This document shows positions 27,415-39,904 of a stretch of DNA of 64,000 nt, piece by piece (the stretch's first letter is position 1; each line of letters begins with the position of its first letter). The stretch comes from Azolla caroliniana (Eukaryota > Polypodiophyta): the NCBI GenBank assembly GCA_043228905.1, contig JBHGNT010000007.1, forward strand, positions 15,748,001 through 15,812,000, written 5' to 3'. A model generated the notes under the pieces. That model was given only the letters and a program-made list of their open reading frames with translations, was not told the origin of the DNA and ran no database searches. The position numbers and the translations under genes were made by a program.

Positions 27415-29893
27415 CTACTCCTGTTGATCCGACGTAAGGTCCTCGTCTAACTTGTCCTCCGCGTCATCTTGCAGAATATCGAACAATGAAGGTTCCGGTT
27501 GGTGCATGTCTTCTTCATCTTCGTATTTGGTTTCTGTAACCGTGTTTGTATCTTCAGTTGATGGTCTTGGTTTCTCTATTTCCGGTGCTCCAAGTCCTGG
27601 GGTCTAGTTTCACCTTTCTAATTCAAGGTTATCTAGCTGGACAACTGTGTCGACATCGTGTTTGTCGAATTCTTGCATAATTCGACTAACTTCTTCTCGG
27701 TGACAAGCTGCTATCTCATACAAGTCTTTAGCAATATCCTCTTGAACAGTTGACATTGCCTCTTCTGTCATTTTAAAGAAACCTTGGCCGTGAGCCTTCC
27801 TATTGTCTCTATCGACCCGTAACAACTGAAGTTCGGCTGCTTGTGCCGACCAGGTTTTCCAGCCCTTATCGATGGACTCATTCACCATTTTCAATGTGTT
27901 AAGCTTATGGCGTTTTAGGATAGCTCGAATTTTTTCCTCGGTTATACTTGCCTGAAACTGTGCTGCTACCAATGTTCTTCGTAAATCATCAATTTGAGCA
28001 TTATTTTCTGCTTCTGTTTGCAACAGCTTGTTTTGCACGAGTAATAGCTCAAGTTGCCTTTTTTCAAACACAACTTCCACTTTTGAACACCGTCTTTCCA
28101 GAATTGCCCTATCTGCTTCCCATTCTTCATGCTGTTTGTTATATTTTTCGTTGATTTCATTAAGCAAGGTGTCTTTTCCAACCATCTCTTCTGCAAAATA
28201 TTCTGTTTGTACATTTACATATTCTTCAACCTCCTCCACTTGCTCAGCATTTTGGCGCGTGGCTTCCTGTTGCTGTGCTAACTTTCGGTGCAGCTGTTGA
28301 ATTAATTCATCCTTTGCATCGAGCCATTTTCCGATTTCTGCCTTTGCCAGTTGTATCCGATCCTCCAGTTTCTTGGATCAGATTTCAGCTTTTTCGACTC
28401 TAGCTTCGGCCGCCTTGAATGCTACTTCTACTTGTTGTAGCTTTTGTTGCAATTCTTTATCAGCCTCCAAAGGTCTGCTTGACTCCTTCTACAATAGTTC
28501 ATCCCTTGTTTTCTGCAGTTGGTCTTCTGTTTGTAGGAGTTGTTCTGTCAACTGTAGGTTTTCAGTTTTCATGTTTGTACATTGTGCATGTAGCACTTCG
28601 GACGCCGCTACTGATATTTTGTATAAATCAGCCATATCTTTGGCTGGTCAGGTGGCCTTTTCATATTCTCTATGTACTTCTACTAGAGCCTCATGTAATG
28701 GTGGCATCTGTATAGCCTCGCCCCTGTTTCTCGCACTACGTTTTCGGCTTGATAGCTCCATTCAATGATTTTTGGATCATTATTTGATCCTGGTGCTCTT
28801 GTGCCATTCTTTCCGATACCTCTTGTAATCTTCATGCTAACCATTCTACTAGCTTGTACGATGTTCCGAATTGTAGAATAGCTGCCAGTTCATGTGCCGC
28901 TGGAGGAATGTCGGCAAAGCCTATTGCTTCTCTCATCGTTGTTATTGACGATTGCCCTTTCTGAACTTTGGTCGTGTCATTAGGATTGAGCCGAGGTATT
29001 TGTGCACTCTATGTGGCTTGATCGTCGACTCTTTGTTTCTTCTGTACAAGCTCTTGTTGAGTTTGAGAAAATCGTTGGGATCTTTGTTTCATCCTTCACG
29101 ACCGTTCTGTTGATTGTTCAGTTCCGACAGGTGTCGATTTTTGTTGTGTTTGTGACTGCAGTGGTGTAGTGGTCCTGGGATCTGATTGTTATCCAGATTC
29201 TGGCTGCGTGGCCGCTTGTTTTTGAGGTTGTGGTGAGGCCGGTTGTTGTTCGGGTTTTGATTGAGTGGTGTCGACATACGTTGATTCTTCTTCCTGCCAC
29301 TCTTCTCGTTGCACTTGTCTTCGGGGTCGGGGTGGTTGTGGCCGTGGTGGCCTTTGTTCTTGCGGTTGGCTTTTCGATATATGAGACGGAAACAATACTG
29401 ACAACCACCGAGCAAATATTAGTTTCATTGGTTTCCCTTGCTGCACCCCATACAGTTGCTCTCGTAGAGCGTTTGCTAACAGCAACCCCCAATAAAAAAT
29501 TTCACCCTCGTATGTGGCTATTATGACTCCGGCTTGCTTCTTGGGCATACAATAAAACTGGGGACTTACAAACCCTACTTCCAACAAAAATCTGGTGACT
29601 TCATGAAAAAATTCATCGGCGCCTCCTTGCATTTGAAAAGCCTTCGCAGAGGGAGAATATTCCCCGAAATATGACCTGAGCACATCTTTGTCCATTTTCT
29701 GGATAGCACCGAAACCTTCTCTTTTGAAATCCAAAACAGAACGTACCTTTTTATTGGTGATTTTGGATACGTCGATTTGTTGCAGGATCTCTGTAGCACG
29801 AGGGTGAGGTTCTACCTTTGCAACTTTGATGAAACGTTGCAGGTTTTTGTTGATGAGCCATTGTCGCAAGTTGTCAGAAACATAAATCGCCAT
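27415..29893 (-). pseudogene. Element C ORF2 remnant, homologue of element B ORF2
   Basis: The start at ATG 29893 (MAIYVSDNLRQWL) matches the element B start. The N-terminal domain (29893-29190) keeps FGEYSPSAKAFQMQGG and VIIATYEG. The C-terminal part (28239-27610) keeps the coiled coil and the block WSAQAAELQLLRVDRDNRK...GFFKM. The middle has several stops and shifts (for example 29187, 29062, 28377). The end is acidic (DILQDDAEDKLDED), stop 27417-27415, as in B. Conservation of both ends in two diverged families argues that the protein was under selection. It is non-functional in this copy. Confidence 0.85.
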
Positions 29894-30220
29894 ATTGTCG
29901 TCGTCGTCTGATGAATCAAAGTTCTGTGTTGGAGGCGAAGAGAGCTTCAAGCTATGGCGGGGCAGAGCAGAAAACCTTTTAGCACGGATACGCTTTTGTC
30001 TCTATGGTGAAACAGACGTTGCAGAAATAGGTTTTAAGGAAATAACGCGTTGCATGATGCTTAGGGAATAGAAAAGATACTATTAATGAAAAAGTTAGGA
30101 ATAGCAATAATGAGTGTTAGTTGCATGTCTCCACTAGTCCTTTACTTATAGTATGTCTAAGTCTTTTCCAAGATTTTCTTTTTGATAGTTAGTTGTTTTG
30201 GCCAAGATGATCCATAGTTA

Positions 30221-30243
30221 GTTTTTTTTTTTGTGTGTGTGTG
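30221..30243 (-). repeat. A12/(CA)n tract at the pol/ORF2 boundary of element C
   Basis: The minus strand reads (CA)n followed by a run of about 12 A, 15-35 bp after the pol stop (30257). It occupies the same place as the long A-tract of element B. Confidence 0.7.
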
Positions 30244-30256
30244 ACGTATGCCACAT

Positions 30257-33200
30257 CACTTTGCATCAGTTTCGAGTTTAAATAGGTTTTCCGACATTGG
30301 CCCGTGATACGGTTTAAGCCGGAAACCATTTACCCATTTTGGTAAAATGTTGCTTGATAATATACCAACTTGATACGTCCCATTCTTGCTGTTCACAATC
30401 CAAACTGGTCTTGTCCATCGAAATCATAATTTTCCCGGCATTACCCCCATCTTAGTTTGGAATATTAGTACCGGTTTGCCAATTTCGAAGCGTACTTCAT
30501 TCTGACGTCTGTGACGATTTACAAATGCCTTTGTTTGTCTTTGCTTGTGTTCCAAAGTTGACATGGCCTATATTCTTTCTTCCTCTAACAACAATAAGGC
30601 TTCTTTCCGAATTTGTTCCGACTACAGTTCATTTAATTTTTCAGTTGCTTGTATTCGGAGTGTCGGAATCTGAAATTCTACTGGCATTACGAGCCATTCA
30701 GAAAGGAGTTGATTTAATTGATGTTTAATAAGATGTCTGATATGCCCATAAAGCACTCTGAAGCTTTTGATCCCAATCTGTACGATTTTCATTCACTATC
30801 TTTTTGAGTATTGTCTGCAGTGTTTTATTTATTGATTATGCTAATCCATTTGCTTGTGGATAGTAAGGAGTGCTCTTTTTATGAACCACTGCGTAATATG
30901 TGGATAGCTCATGTACAATTTTATTAATAAAATGTGTACCTTGATCGCTTACTAATTTTATCAGACACCCAAATCGACACCATATATTTTTGTACAAAAT
31001 TTTTGTTGTTGATGCTGCCGTATTGTCCCTGAGAGGTTTAGCTTCTACCCACTTTGTATAGTAATCTGTGGCGACTATGATGTAACGATTACCTGTGTGT
31101 ATGGCTGCTGGTTTAAATGGACCGACAAAATCCAATCCCCATTTTTGAAATGGCCCCAAAGGCAAAATAGGTTGGAAAGGCATTCTGTCCTTTTCTGTGG
31201 GTTGCCCCAGTCTTTGACATAAATCACATTTTCAACAATAGTCCACTGCATCCTTCATTACTGTCGGCCACTATAAGCCACTGTTCCATATTTTTCGAGC
31301 TGTAGTTTCTCCGGCATAATGACCACCTGTAATACCACAATGAGATTCTCGCAGAATTATCGATTTCTCAAATTGTCGTACTGTCCTTCTCCAAATTCCG
31401 TTTGCACCTTTATGATAGAGAGTATCGTTCAAAAAACAAAAATTCCGACTACGAACGGCTAACCTTTTCCTTTCATCCGTCGATAGATTCTTGGGTGGTA
31501 GCCCTGTTGTAAGAAAGATTGTCATCTCCGAGATCCAAGCATCCTTGCTTTCCTCATTTATTTCTTGTACCCATACTGCTTCCACTCGAAAGAGTTGTCT
31601 ATCTGGAAAATCATCTAGCACACCTATGCCTTCTTCTCCCGACTCTAGTTAGCTAAGATAATCAGCAATCACATGCTGTACTCCTGACTGATGTAAAATG
31701 TCAAACTCGAATTCTTGCAGTAGTAATGTCCATCGTGCTAGCTTACCAGTTAATTCTTGTTTAGAGACCAAATAGAGAAGAGCAGAATGATCGACATGGA
31801 ATGTAAATTTCTTGCCCAAAAGGTAGTGGCGAAATTTATTGATACTATAAATAATTCGTAACGCTTCCCTCTCGGTTGTTGAATAATTTCTTTCCGTTTT
31901 CGAGAGTTTCCGACTAGCGTAATACACTGGTCTATACCAGTTTGGTTCAGATAACAGTATAAGTGCACCGCTGATTGCTATATCAGATGCATCAACGAAC
32001 ACATGGAAGGGTTTATTCCAGTCAGGTGGTTGAACCACCGGAACTTTAGATAGGATTTTCTTGAGGCACTTGTACGCGTCCTGTTCCACACTTGTCCATT
32101 GAAAAGGAACTTTATGCATTGTTGTGTGTAGAGGAATGGAAACATCCGCAAGATATCTAATCATCCTGCTATGCCATCTTATTTGCCCCAAGAACCAACT
32201 AAGGCCCTTAACATTTGTAGGTGCTGGTGCTTCTAATATGGTCTTGACCTTGTCTGGGTCAATTGCAATTCCTTCTTGGCCGACAATATGGCCTAACAGT
32301 GCCCCACTAGTAACTCCGAACGTGCATTTTGCCAGATTCAAGATGAGCCGACCTTTCCGACATTGCTCCAAACATACTCGTAAATGTTCGAAATGTTCTG
32401 CTTTCTGACTATACACGGCGAAATCCTCCAGGAAAACTTGCATAAATGCAGGAATGTATTACGCAAAGATTTCCTGTATAACCCTTTGAAATGTGGCCGG
32501 AGCTGTTTTTAATCCGAACATCATTACTACTACCACAAATACTCCCCATTCTGTAACGAAGGCTGTCTTTTCTTGATCCTCTGGATGCATCCTTACCTGA
32601 TTATATCCACTAAATCCATCCAGGAAACTATACATTTCATGACCAGCGACTGCATCCAATATCCCATCCGTAAACGGTAATGGAAATGTGTCCGTTACTG
32701 TTGCTGCATTTAGTTTCCGGTAGTCGACGCATACTCGAAATTTTCCATTCTTTTTCGGAACAACTACAATCGGACTTAGCAATGTAGCTTTTTTTACCGG
32801 TCGAATAAACCCTACCTTCAGGAGTTTATCTATTTCCTCTTTAACTTTAATTGCATAATTAGGATTTAAACGATACCTACGTTGTTGAACTGGTTTCGCA
32901 TCTTTATGCAAGTTAATTTGGTGTTGGCAGAAAGCTGGATCTAGCCCTTTCATGTCTTCAAAAGACCAAGCAAAAACATCCTTATATTGCTTTAGTAACC
33001 CAAGTAATCTTTGTTTATTCGCCACTCTCATATCTTTAGCCACTAACACTGTTTTTGGTTCAAACCCCTTATCATCTTCTACCAAATTTACTTCCTCCAA
33101 TGCCGAAGCCAGAACCCGTTGAGATGCCTTCATTTCTCTTTCGGTAGCTTCCTGCTACATTCGGATTTCTTTCATTGGTTGCTCATCTAATGGTAATTCC

Positions 33201-34110
33201 TCTTGTGAATTCATGTACGGTGTTAGGGCTTGTAATATGTCTACTTCGAACAAAGGGATAATTTTTGGGTTATCATTAAAATAATGATTCTCTTCGACCT
33301 CATCTAGTCCTTCCATCATATTTACAACCTCCACATGAATTGGCAAACATAGTTTGCTCGTCGTAATCTTATTCTGAGTAGACACCTGGATTTTCGTCTT
33401 GCCTTTCCGGAATGTTAATAAATTCTAATTCCAATTTTGCTTAATATTAGCAGTTTTTAACCATTGTCGACCTAATAGCAAAGGATATGCCCGAGGAGCT
33501 TCCAAATGAAGCACCACTGTTGATATTTGAAAAGTGTGACCTCCTAATACGACATCCAATTGCCGCAGTAACCTGATTGGTTGTACTGTACTAGTATCAA
33601 CCATCCTTAGCGAAAATGGACATGCTTCCCATTTGGTGATGCCAAACCTATCACAAGTAGTTCTATTAATTATATTCACGCCCGAGCCACCATCGACAAT
33701 AGCACCATCTATTTCTTGCCCATGGATTATTACCTTAATAGAAGGATTTTGCTCATCCATAATTGAAGGATTATTACTTGGCTGATTATAGTGAACGTCT
33801 ACCTGTTCCGTCCCTTTTTGGGCAATTAACGTCGCCACTTTCTCTGTGAACCTAGAAACTAATTTGAGTAATCCCATCAAAGGTAATGATACCTAGTAAT
33901 CCGCCAAAATTTTCCAAGTTTCTTCTTGTTCTGGTACAACCATAACTCCGGGCAATTCATTAGCGTGATTGATCTCATTATCTTGGAGCATTCGGGACAC
34001 ATTGTTTTTATTTGCTTCTTCTACCCATTCCTTGGTTGGTTTCCGAATAGCTTCTTGAATTTCCCACTCTGGTTGTTTGCTTTTACTTCTGGTGGTCACT
34101 TGCTGAATTT
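30257..34110 (-). pseudogene. Element C pol remnant (protease, RT, RNase H, integrase)
   Basis: Minus-strand pol homologous to B. Protease D-G-G-S-G is near 33690. RT has VDYRKLNAATVTD (near 32730). The catalytic box reads FLEDF instead of FLDDF (near 32430), so a catalytic Asp is lost. RNase H has FVDASD (near 32000). Integrase has HCGITGGHYAGE (near 31345) and SDQGTHF (near 30960). Stops interrupt it near 33157, 33424, 32458, 31649, 31270 and 30835. The reading frame ends KLETDAK with stop 30259-30257. It is inactive. Confidence 0.9.
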
Positions 34111-34114
34111 CCGG

Positions 34115-35452
34115 TGTCGTGTGAATCTTCACACACTATGTAAAAAAATAATGTAATAATTATTATAGATTAGATTAGTAGCTTACTATAGAAAGATGGA
34201 TATACTCAAGAGCTTCAAAATGTATTTTACTATATACAAAATGGAGAAATACATATCAAGTTATGAAAAAATGAAGTTTGATTAGATAGAGAAATTAGAA
34301 CTATCCCATATAGATAGGAAAGTTAAGGCCCTGGCTATATAAACACCTTGAGCTCCCTCATTTTTCATTTGTGCTAAGAGCACTTTGGCCACTTTGTCTT
34401 GATGGATGATGGTGGCCAAATTCCCTAAAACCGGAAACCGGCCGGTAAGCAAATCCGGAAAACGGGTCCGGTAAGCAAATCCGGAAACGGGTTGGTAAGC
34501 AAATCCGGAAACGGGCCGGTATGCAATCCGGAAACGGGCCGGTATGCAAAACCGGAACCGGAACGGGTATGCAAACCGGCTGGTAAGCAAAACCGGAAAC
34601 GGGCCGATAAGCAAAACCGGAACCGGCCGGCAAGCAAACCGGAACCGGAACGGGTATGCAAACCGGAAACCGGCCGGCAAGCAAAACCGGAAACCGCCCG
34701 GTAAGCAAAACCGGAACCGGCCGGCAAGCAAAATCGGAACCGGAACCGACCGGCAAGCAAAATGGAACCGGCTACCGGACGATGTTGGACGCGGACGGAT
34801 GAAAGATTGGATCATGCAACAAACTAAAGTAAAGTGAAGAGAACTAAATTAAAGGCCATGTGGACGCAAGCAACTAAAGAAGGGAGTGCATGGAAAAAGT
34901 AAAGGTCATGTGGACAGTCACATGCAACCAAAAGAAAAAGCTAGGCAACTAAAAGTAGAGGCCATGCAACAAAAAGTGAAAAGGCTATGATCAAGAGAGA
35001 ACTCCATATTTATTCCTTTTTTTTTTTTCGACACGAGGACTCTCCATATTATCTAAATTTTTTTTTCTTTTGTTGGGGAGAGCTCTCTTATCTTATCGAA
35101 GCGAAGAACCCTAATCTTCCCTACGGAAGCTAGCTCTCAAGTAAACCATAATCTCCATACGGAAACAATCTCTCAAAATCCAAAATTCCTTGTCAAAGCC
35201 ATATCACTCAAGAATCATAATCTCTTATTTCTTCTAATCTATTATTCTAATCATCTCCATAAGATAAAACTTTTGTAATCCCAATCTTGGGATTGATTGT
35301 AATCTTTCTTTCCCTTTTATTAATGAAAATTTGTTAATCTTTCTCATTTCGGTTAATTCTTAGTATATAAATACACGAATTTGATATCCTCTAGACAAAG
35401 GCCCCGGGGTCTTGCCTCAACGTTCACGTATCCTCGTCGTATTTTCGCGACA
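34115..35452 (+). repeat. L2: solo LTR inserted in element C, with a CCGG-rich minisatellite
   Basis: 1,338 bp bounded by TGTCG...CGACA and flanked on both sides by CCGG (34111-34114 and 35453-35456). Removing it restores the gag-to-pro frame of C. A plus-strand TATA (CTATATAAAC) lies at about 34335-34344 and a transcript-end-like AT-rich stretch at about 35270-35380. The minisatellite at 34430-34770 sits after the TATA box. There is no coding capacity. The 4-bp duplication is slightly short for a plant LTR element. Confidence 0.78.
34430..34770 (+). repeat. Minisatellite of AACCGG / GGCCGGTAAGCAA units inside L2
   Basis: About 15 imperfect units of roughly 20-24 bp built from CGGAAACCGG and CCGGTAAGC(A)n. 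Long frames across it on both strands are artefacts of the repeat. Confidence 0.85.
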
Positions 35453-35456
35453 CCGG

Positions 35457-36790
35457 CATGACCATGTGCACAGCCGGTGTTTTTCCTTTTTCTTTAGATG
35501 GACATTGATTTGCATAATGTCCCTCCTATCGGCAAATATAGCAGGTAGGAACAAATGTTCCACTCCCTTCGCCTTGCGCAAACTGATGATTTCCATCTTC
35601 ATTAGAATTTGGGGGTTGTTGAAATTGTCGTGACACTTTTTGCTTATAGAATTTTTTATTCTTATAACGATTTTGTTTAAACCGACCTCCATTGTGTTGT
35701 TGATAGTTGTTATCTTGTGTCGCCGAAAAATCTTGATTTTGTTGATAATTATTTTGTCGAGCGGTTTCTTGGTACCCATTATTGAATATATGTCGGTTAT
35801 TATGGTACCCATTTTCCCGAGAAATTTGCCATACCGGTGTCGTTTTGTTAAGAAGATTATATTCACATTGCTCGACCGAATGAAGTTTAGAATGACATAT
35901 TGTGCAATGTGTTCGTAAACTACATTCTATTGCCGAATGCCCGGTATTCAAACAAGTCGGACATTGAACTGCTTGCCGAAACTGCAACTCCTCCCGAGTT
36001 GGCAACGTATGATGTAATGCCGACATATCCATACTCCTTACATTTTTCGGATTCCGGCCCATAGCAATTGCCTTATCAATCACTTGCTCGATCATCTAAT
36101 TCCGGAAATTGAACACTCCTAATGTTGTTCGTAATGGTTCACGAATTGCTTCAAGGAATACATCCTTCAATTTGTTGTCTGGAATAGGCTTGGAAATCTG
36201 GAGTTGTAAATTCTAAAAACGGATGACAAATTGAGATACCATTTCATGCGGCTCCTGATACAACGCATAAAAGTGCGCTATCAGATCCTTTTAAGGAATC
36301 TTACGATGAAATAATTGCAGAAATTTGGTGTTTAATTGTTCAAATGTTTCGAATGCATGGAAACCATTTTGCGCAAACCAATTAGCGGATTGACCATCTA
36401 ATGACAAAACAAACTCAGCAATTTTAGATTTATCTTCGGCTACTGCTGATAGTCTCTGAGCTCCATGGTTAATTTCCCATGTTGTCAAGAAATCCCTAAC
36501 GTGCGCTTCTGCATCAACACCTTCCTGAAATTTAGAATACGGGTAAGGCATATTTTCTTCACTCCAGATATCGTAAAATGATATCTCCTCCTCCCGATTT
36601 TCGTCCGACTAACTATCATTAAATCGGGGAGCGCAAACCACTTTCTACTTGTTTCTAGCTGTAACTCTGCAGCCGAATCTTTTTCTAGTGTCTTCGTAAT
36701 TGAATGTGTACGAGGACGTTTACAACTGACTGGTGTATCTGGACCAGACAAAATCCATTCGATTTGTTCTTTGTTAGCTGCAAATGTAAT
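35457..36790 (-). pseudogene. Element C gag remnant
   Basis: Homologue of the B Gag. It runs from the leader through the conserved block MPYPYSKF...DAEAHVRDFLTTWE (near 36550) to two adjacent knuckles (CPTCLNTGH...C and CTICHSKLH...C, about 35970-35870). The third knuckle (CYIC...GHYANQC) is at about 35550-35510, with a TAG inside it. Several other stops and a frameshift near 36560 are present. L2 interrupts it right after the third knuckle. Confidence 0.88.
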
Positions 36791-36801
36791 TGGGCGTGCC
36801 A
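36791..36801 (-). other. Element C primer-binding site
   Basis: The minus strand reads TGGCACGCCCA eleven bases after the LTR. It differs from the TGGCGACCAC of B and D. Its first ten bases are the exact complement of GGGCGTGCCA, the tail of the 3' hairpins of B and D. The tRNA is not identified. Confidence 0.55.
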
Positions 36802-36812
36802 AAATTATACTG

Positions 36813-37283
36813 TGTTGTTCGGTCGACAATAACTATTGCCGACACAGTATATGTCGAACGTGCTCACTGAACGTTCTACCAATGAATTGTGGTTTAGACG
36901 AATAAATACTCAAATGGATGTAAACTTATCGATGTTAAGCAGGCATCGAGATTGCTATTTACGTAATAAGTTATGATAGAAAGGAAATAGATTGACTGAG
37001 CGTTTCGTACACATAGATTTCCTAAACTTACTTTATATTACTAAATAAAACGATGTTTCTTTATACTGCCTTCAGTTCCTTTTATAGGCAACCAGAAGGA
37101 CTTCCTCATCAAGAAAACATATTGCCAAATAGGCAAGAACTACAAAATCTCTAACTAACTATAATTTCGGTTTTTGATTTACTGCAGCAAATGCTGACTC
37201 ATGGATCCTCTATACTGATCCGACTCTGACTCTGAACCTTCTACATTTCTGACTTCGACACTTCTCCACTTGTCGGGGTAACA
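36813..37283 (-). repeat. Element C 5' LTR
   Basis: 471 bp, TGTTACCCC...CAACA on the minus strand, with a TATA-like CCTATAAAAGG near 37088-37078. It aligns with 26857-27362 with scattered substitutions. Confidence 0.93.
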
Positions 37284-37473
37284 TTCTTGTTGCTTGTTGT
37301 ACACATCTACTCACACATCCTGACGCTTCCGCGCCACTGTTCGCATACTTCACCACAAGTGGTTTTAGAGAGACTTGCTGTTTAGCGGCAACGAAAAACA
37401 GAAAAGCAAAGAGGAGAAGTCATCTAGTTGAGAGAGAAAGACCATGTTAGTAAATCTCACTTCCAGAAAGAAT

Positions 37474-39480
37474 ATGGCTTCAACATCTGGTATAGGACTT
37501 GAGATTCGAAAGTTCGACGGCAAAAACTTTGCCTTATGGAAGGAGATGATGTAGGATGTGTTGATCATTCGAAGACAGGTCGAAGCCATCCGGCACAACG
37601 AAAAGCCTGCTTCAATGTCAGCCGAAGAGTGGAGATCAATACACGAAATCGCTCGCTCTACCATTCGGATGCACCTAGCCGAAAACGTCTATTTTAGTAT
37701 GGCAAAGGAGACAATAACATTCTCTTCGTGGCAAAAGCTACAAGCTGTGTATGAGAAGAAGTCCTCGTCATTGGGGCAACAGTCAGCCAAGTCCTCATCA
37801 TTGTGGCAACAGTCAGCCAAGTCCTCACAGAGGACATTTGGCAAAAATCGATGGGATTTACCATTGACAAGTTAGCAAAAGCCCACCACTCGACCGAGTC
37901 AATCAACCCACTCAATTGATTGAGAGAACAAGCCAACAGAACCGGTCTGAATAAAAATCGGTCAAGAACGAGGGGAGACCGATAGCGGTTGAAGTCGAGA
38001 AATAGTCGACCAAGTGAATTCTGCACTCACTACAGAAAAGCCGGTCACAACATTTTTGATTGCTGGTCGATCAAGAGAAAAGAGAGTGGTGGGCGATCCG
38101 AGCAGAACACAGGACGATCTGACACAATCCGTTCTCCAATCGGCAACCAAATCAATGTTGCAACCAAATCAATGTTGCCGACTCCTGATCAGGAGAAATC
38201 CTCTCTCTAGAGGACTTGGTGATCGGGGAAGTCCTATACAGTGCACAAGATGCACAAACGTGGCTACTGGACTTCGTTGCCACATTTCATGTGACCCCGA
38301 ATATCCAATGGTTTTCGAACTATTCAGCCGGCGCTAGCGGCATAGTCCGACTAGGCAACGGGGAGGAATGCAAAATCGCCGGAGTCAGTGACATACCAAT
38401 TCAATCGTCGAATGGGAACATGATAGTCCTGCACCAAGTCCGGAACTTACTCACACTAAAAAGGAGTCTGGTCTCCATCGACATGTTAGCCGAAGACAGG
38501 GTACCAAACAACTCTAAATGAGTCGACATGGATGATCAACCGAGGAAACCCGAAAATTGGAAGTGGACGCAAGTACAACTTGTATCCAATTATGGCAATC
38601 AATCAAGAAGGGACGTGAACATAGCAGAATTGACCGACCCGAACTTATGACATGGCCGACTCGGTCATATGTCGCAAGCCGAACTTGTTTGGCTAATGAA
38701 GGTCAACTACATTCCAAAACTCCAGAAAAAAATGAACTTCTGTGAGCATTGTTGTTACGGGAAACAAACCCAAAGTCTGCATTCTCTTCATTATGAGACG
38801 ATACGACAATCCCTAGAATTGATCCAGACATATGTGGGCCGATGCCCAAAAGATCACTAGGAGGCACCCGGTAGTTCATCACCTTTGTAGATGACTGTAC
38901 ACGAAAGGTGTTTGGGCCTACTCAATCAGGTCCAAAGATGAAGTGCTCGAGGTCTTCACTCGGTGGACAGCTGAAGTGGAGAACTGATTAGGATACAGAG
39001 TGAAATCACTCCGATCCAACAACAAAGGAGAATACACTACTTGAGCCTTCAAACAGTACATGTCCGACAAAGGGATTCGGCACCAAAAGACCATTCCATA
39101 CACACTCATGCAAAATGGAGTGGTAGAATGAACCAGCTGGACGATCTAGGAGAGGGTGACAACAATGCTCCAGCAAGCTGGAGTTCTAGGCCGAAGCATT
39201 GCAAACGGTAGTTTACTTGATAAATTTATCTCCATTGAAAGCAATTAGGCTTGAAGTGCCATAGGCACTATGGTTCGGCGAACAATCGACCTATGACAAA
39301 CTTCGTATATTTGGATGCGAAGCCTATGCATTCATCCCTATGGAAAAAAGGACCAAGTTGGCGCCCCATGCAACAAAGTGCATATTTCTCTATTATGGAA
39401 ACGATAGGGAATTCGACTATCGACTATGGGACCTAGAGAATCGTACATTAATTCCAGAGCAGTGACGTAGTCTTCAATGA
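37474..39480 (+). pseudogene. Copia H: gag, protease and integrase remnant
   Basis: Gag starts at ATG 37474 (MASTSGIGLEIRKFDGKNF). Its knuckle is degenerate (CTHYRKAGH...C, second Cys lost). The protease region (about 38255-38310) reads LLDFVATFHVTPN where copia has LLDSGA, so the active site is destroyed. GAG-pre-integrase (HMSQAELVWLMK...CEHCCYGKQ) is at 38660-38765. Integrase fragments follow to about 39480. A 12-residue-scale repeat (SSLGQQSAKSSSLWQQSAKSS) sits near 37770-37830. Many stops and shifts make it non-functional. The PBS after the LTR (37359) is also mutated. Confidence 0.85.
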
Positions 39481-39904
39481 AGACTCTATTGTCTCTGAGC
39501 AGAACCATCAGAAAATAGTGGGCAAAATGGTCTCTTTCGAAATCAACTGAGATGCCGTAGAAAGACCGACTCACAGGGCCGAATCGGAGATTCGACAAAC
39601 TATCGAAATTGACCGAGCCGATACCACCCCAACTGACTCCAAATTGGTAAGAGGTCCTCTAATCGAAGTGGATTCGACTAAAAGATTGACAAGAGCTAAA
39701 TCAACTAGAGTCGGAAAAGGCAAAGCTGACAGGGTGCAAGTTGAAAACGATAGAGTCGACAGAGATAGAGTTGATTTGACTACCACACCCAACATGACTA
39801 AGGGGCTGAAAAGTCAACTACAGTCGGCCAAGTCCTCCGCCACCTTGTCAATTAATCCCGAAGAAGGGTAGGATGACGTAACATCGTCGAAATCCTATTA
39901 TAGG

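Larger units (their letters stand above)
26857..37283 (-). mobile_element. Element C: decayed Ty3/gypsy relative of element B
   Basis: LTRs are at 26857-27362 (506 bp) and 36813-37283 (471 bp), with target duplication TTCTT at 26852-26856 and 37284-37288, inside the 5' LTR of copia H. The order of parts is the same as in B: LTR, PBS, gag with three knuckles, protease, RT, RNase H, integrase, an A/CA tract, ORF2, hairpin, LTR. Proteins align with B over their length but many stops and shifts are present. A solo LTR (L2) interrupts gag-pro. LTR differences point to an older insertion than B. Confidence 0.93.

Noticed and set aside
34282-34837. Several overlapping 70-180-codon frames with periodic Pro/Gly/Arg or Asn/Arg/Lys peptides
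   Set aside because: They are products of the AACCGG minisatellite in L2, open on both strands because the repeat lacks stops.
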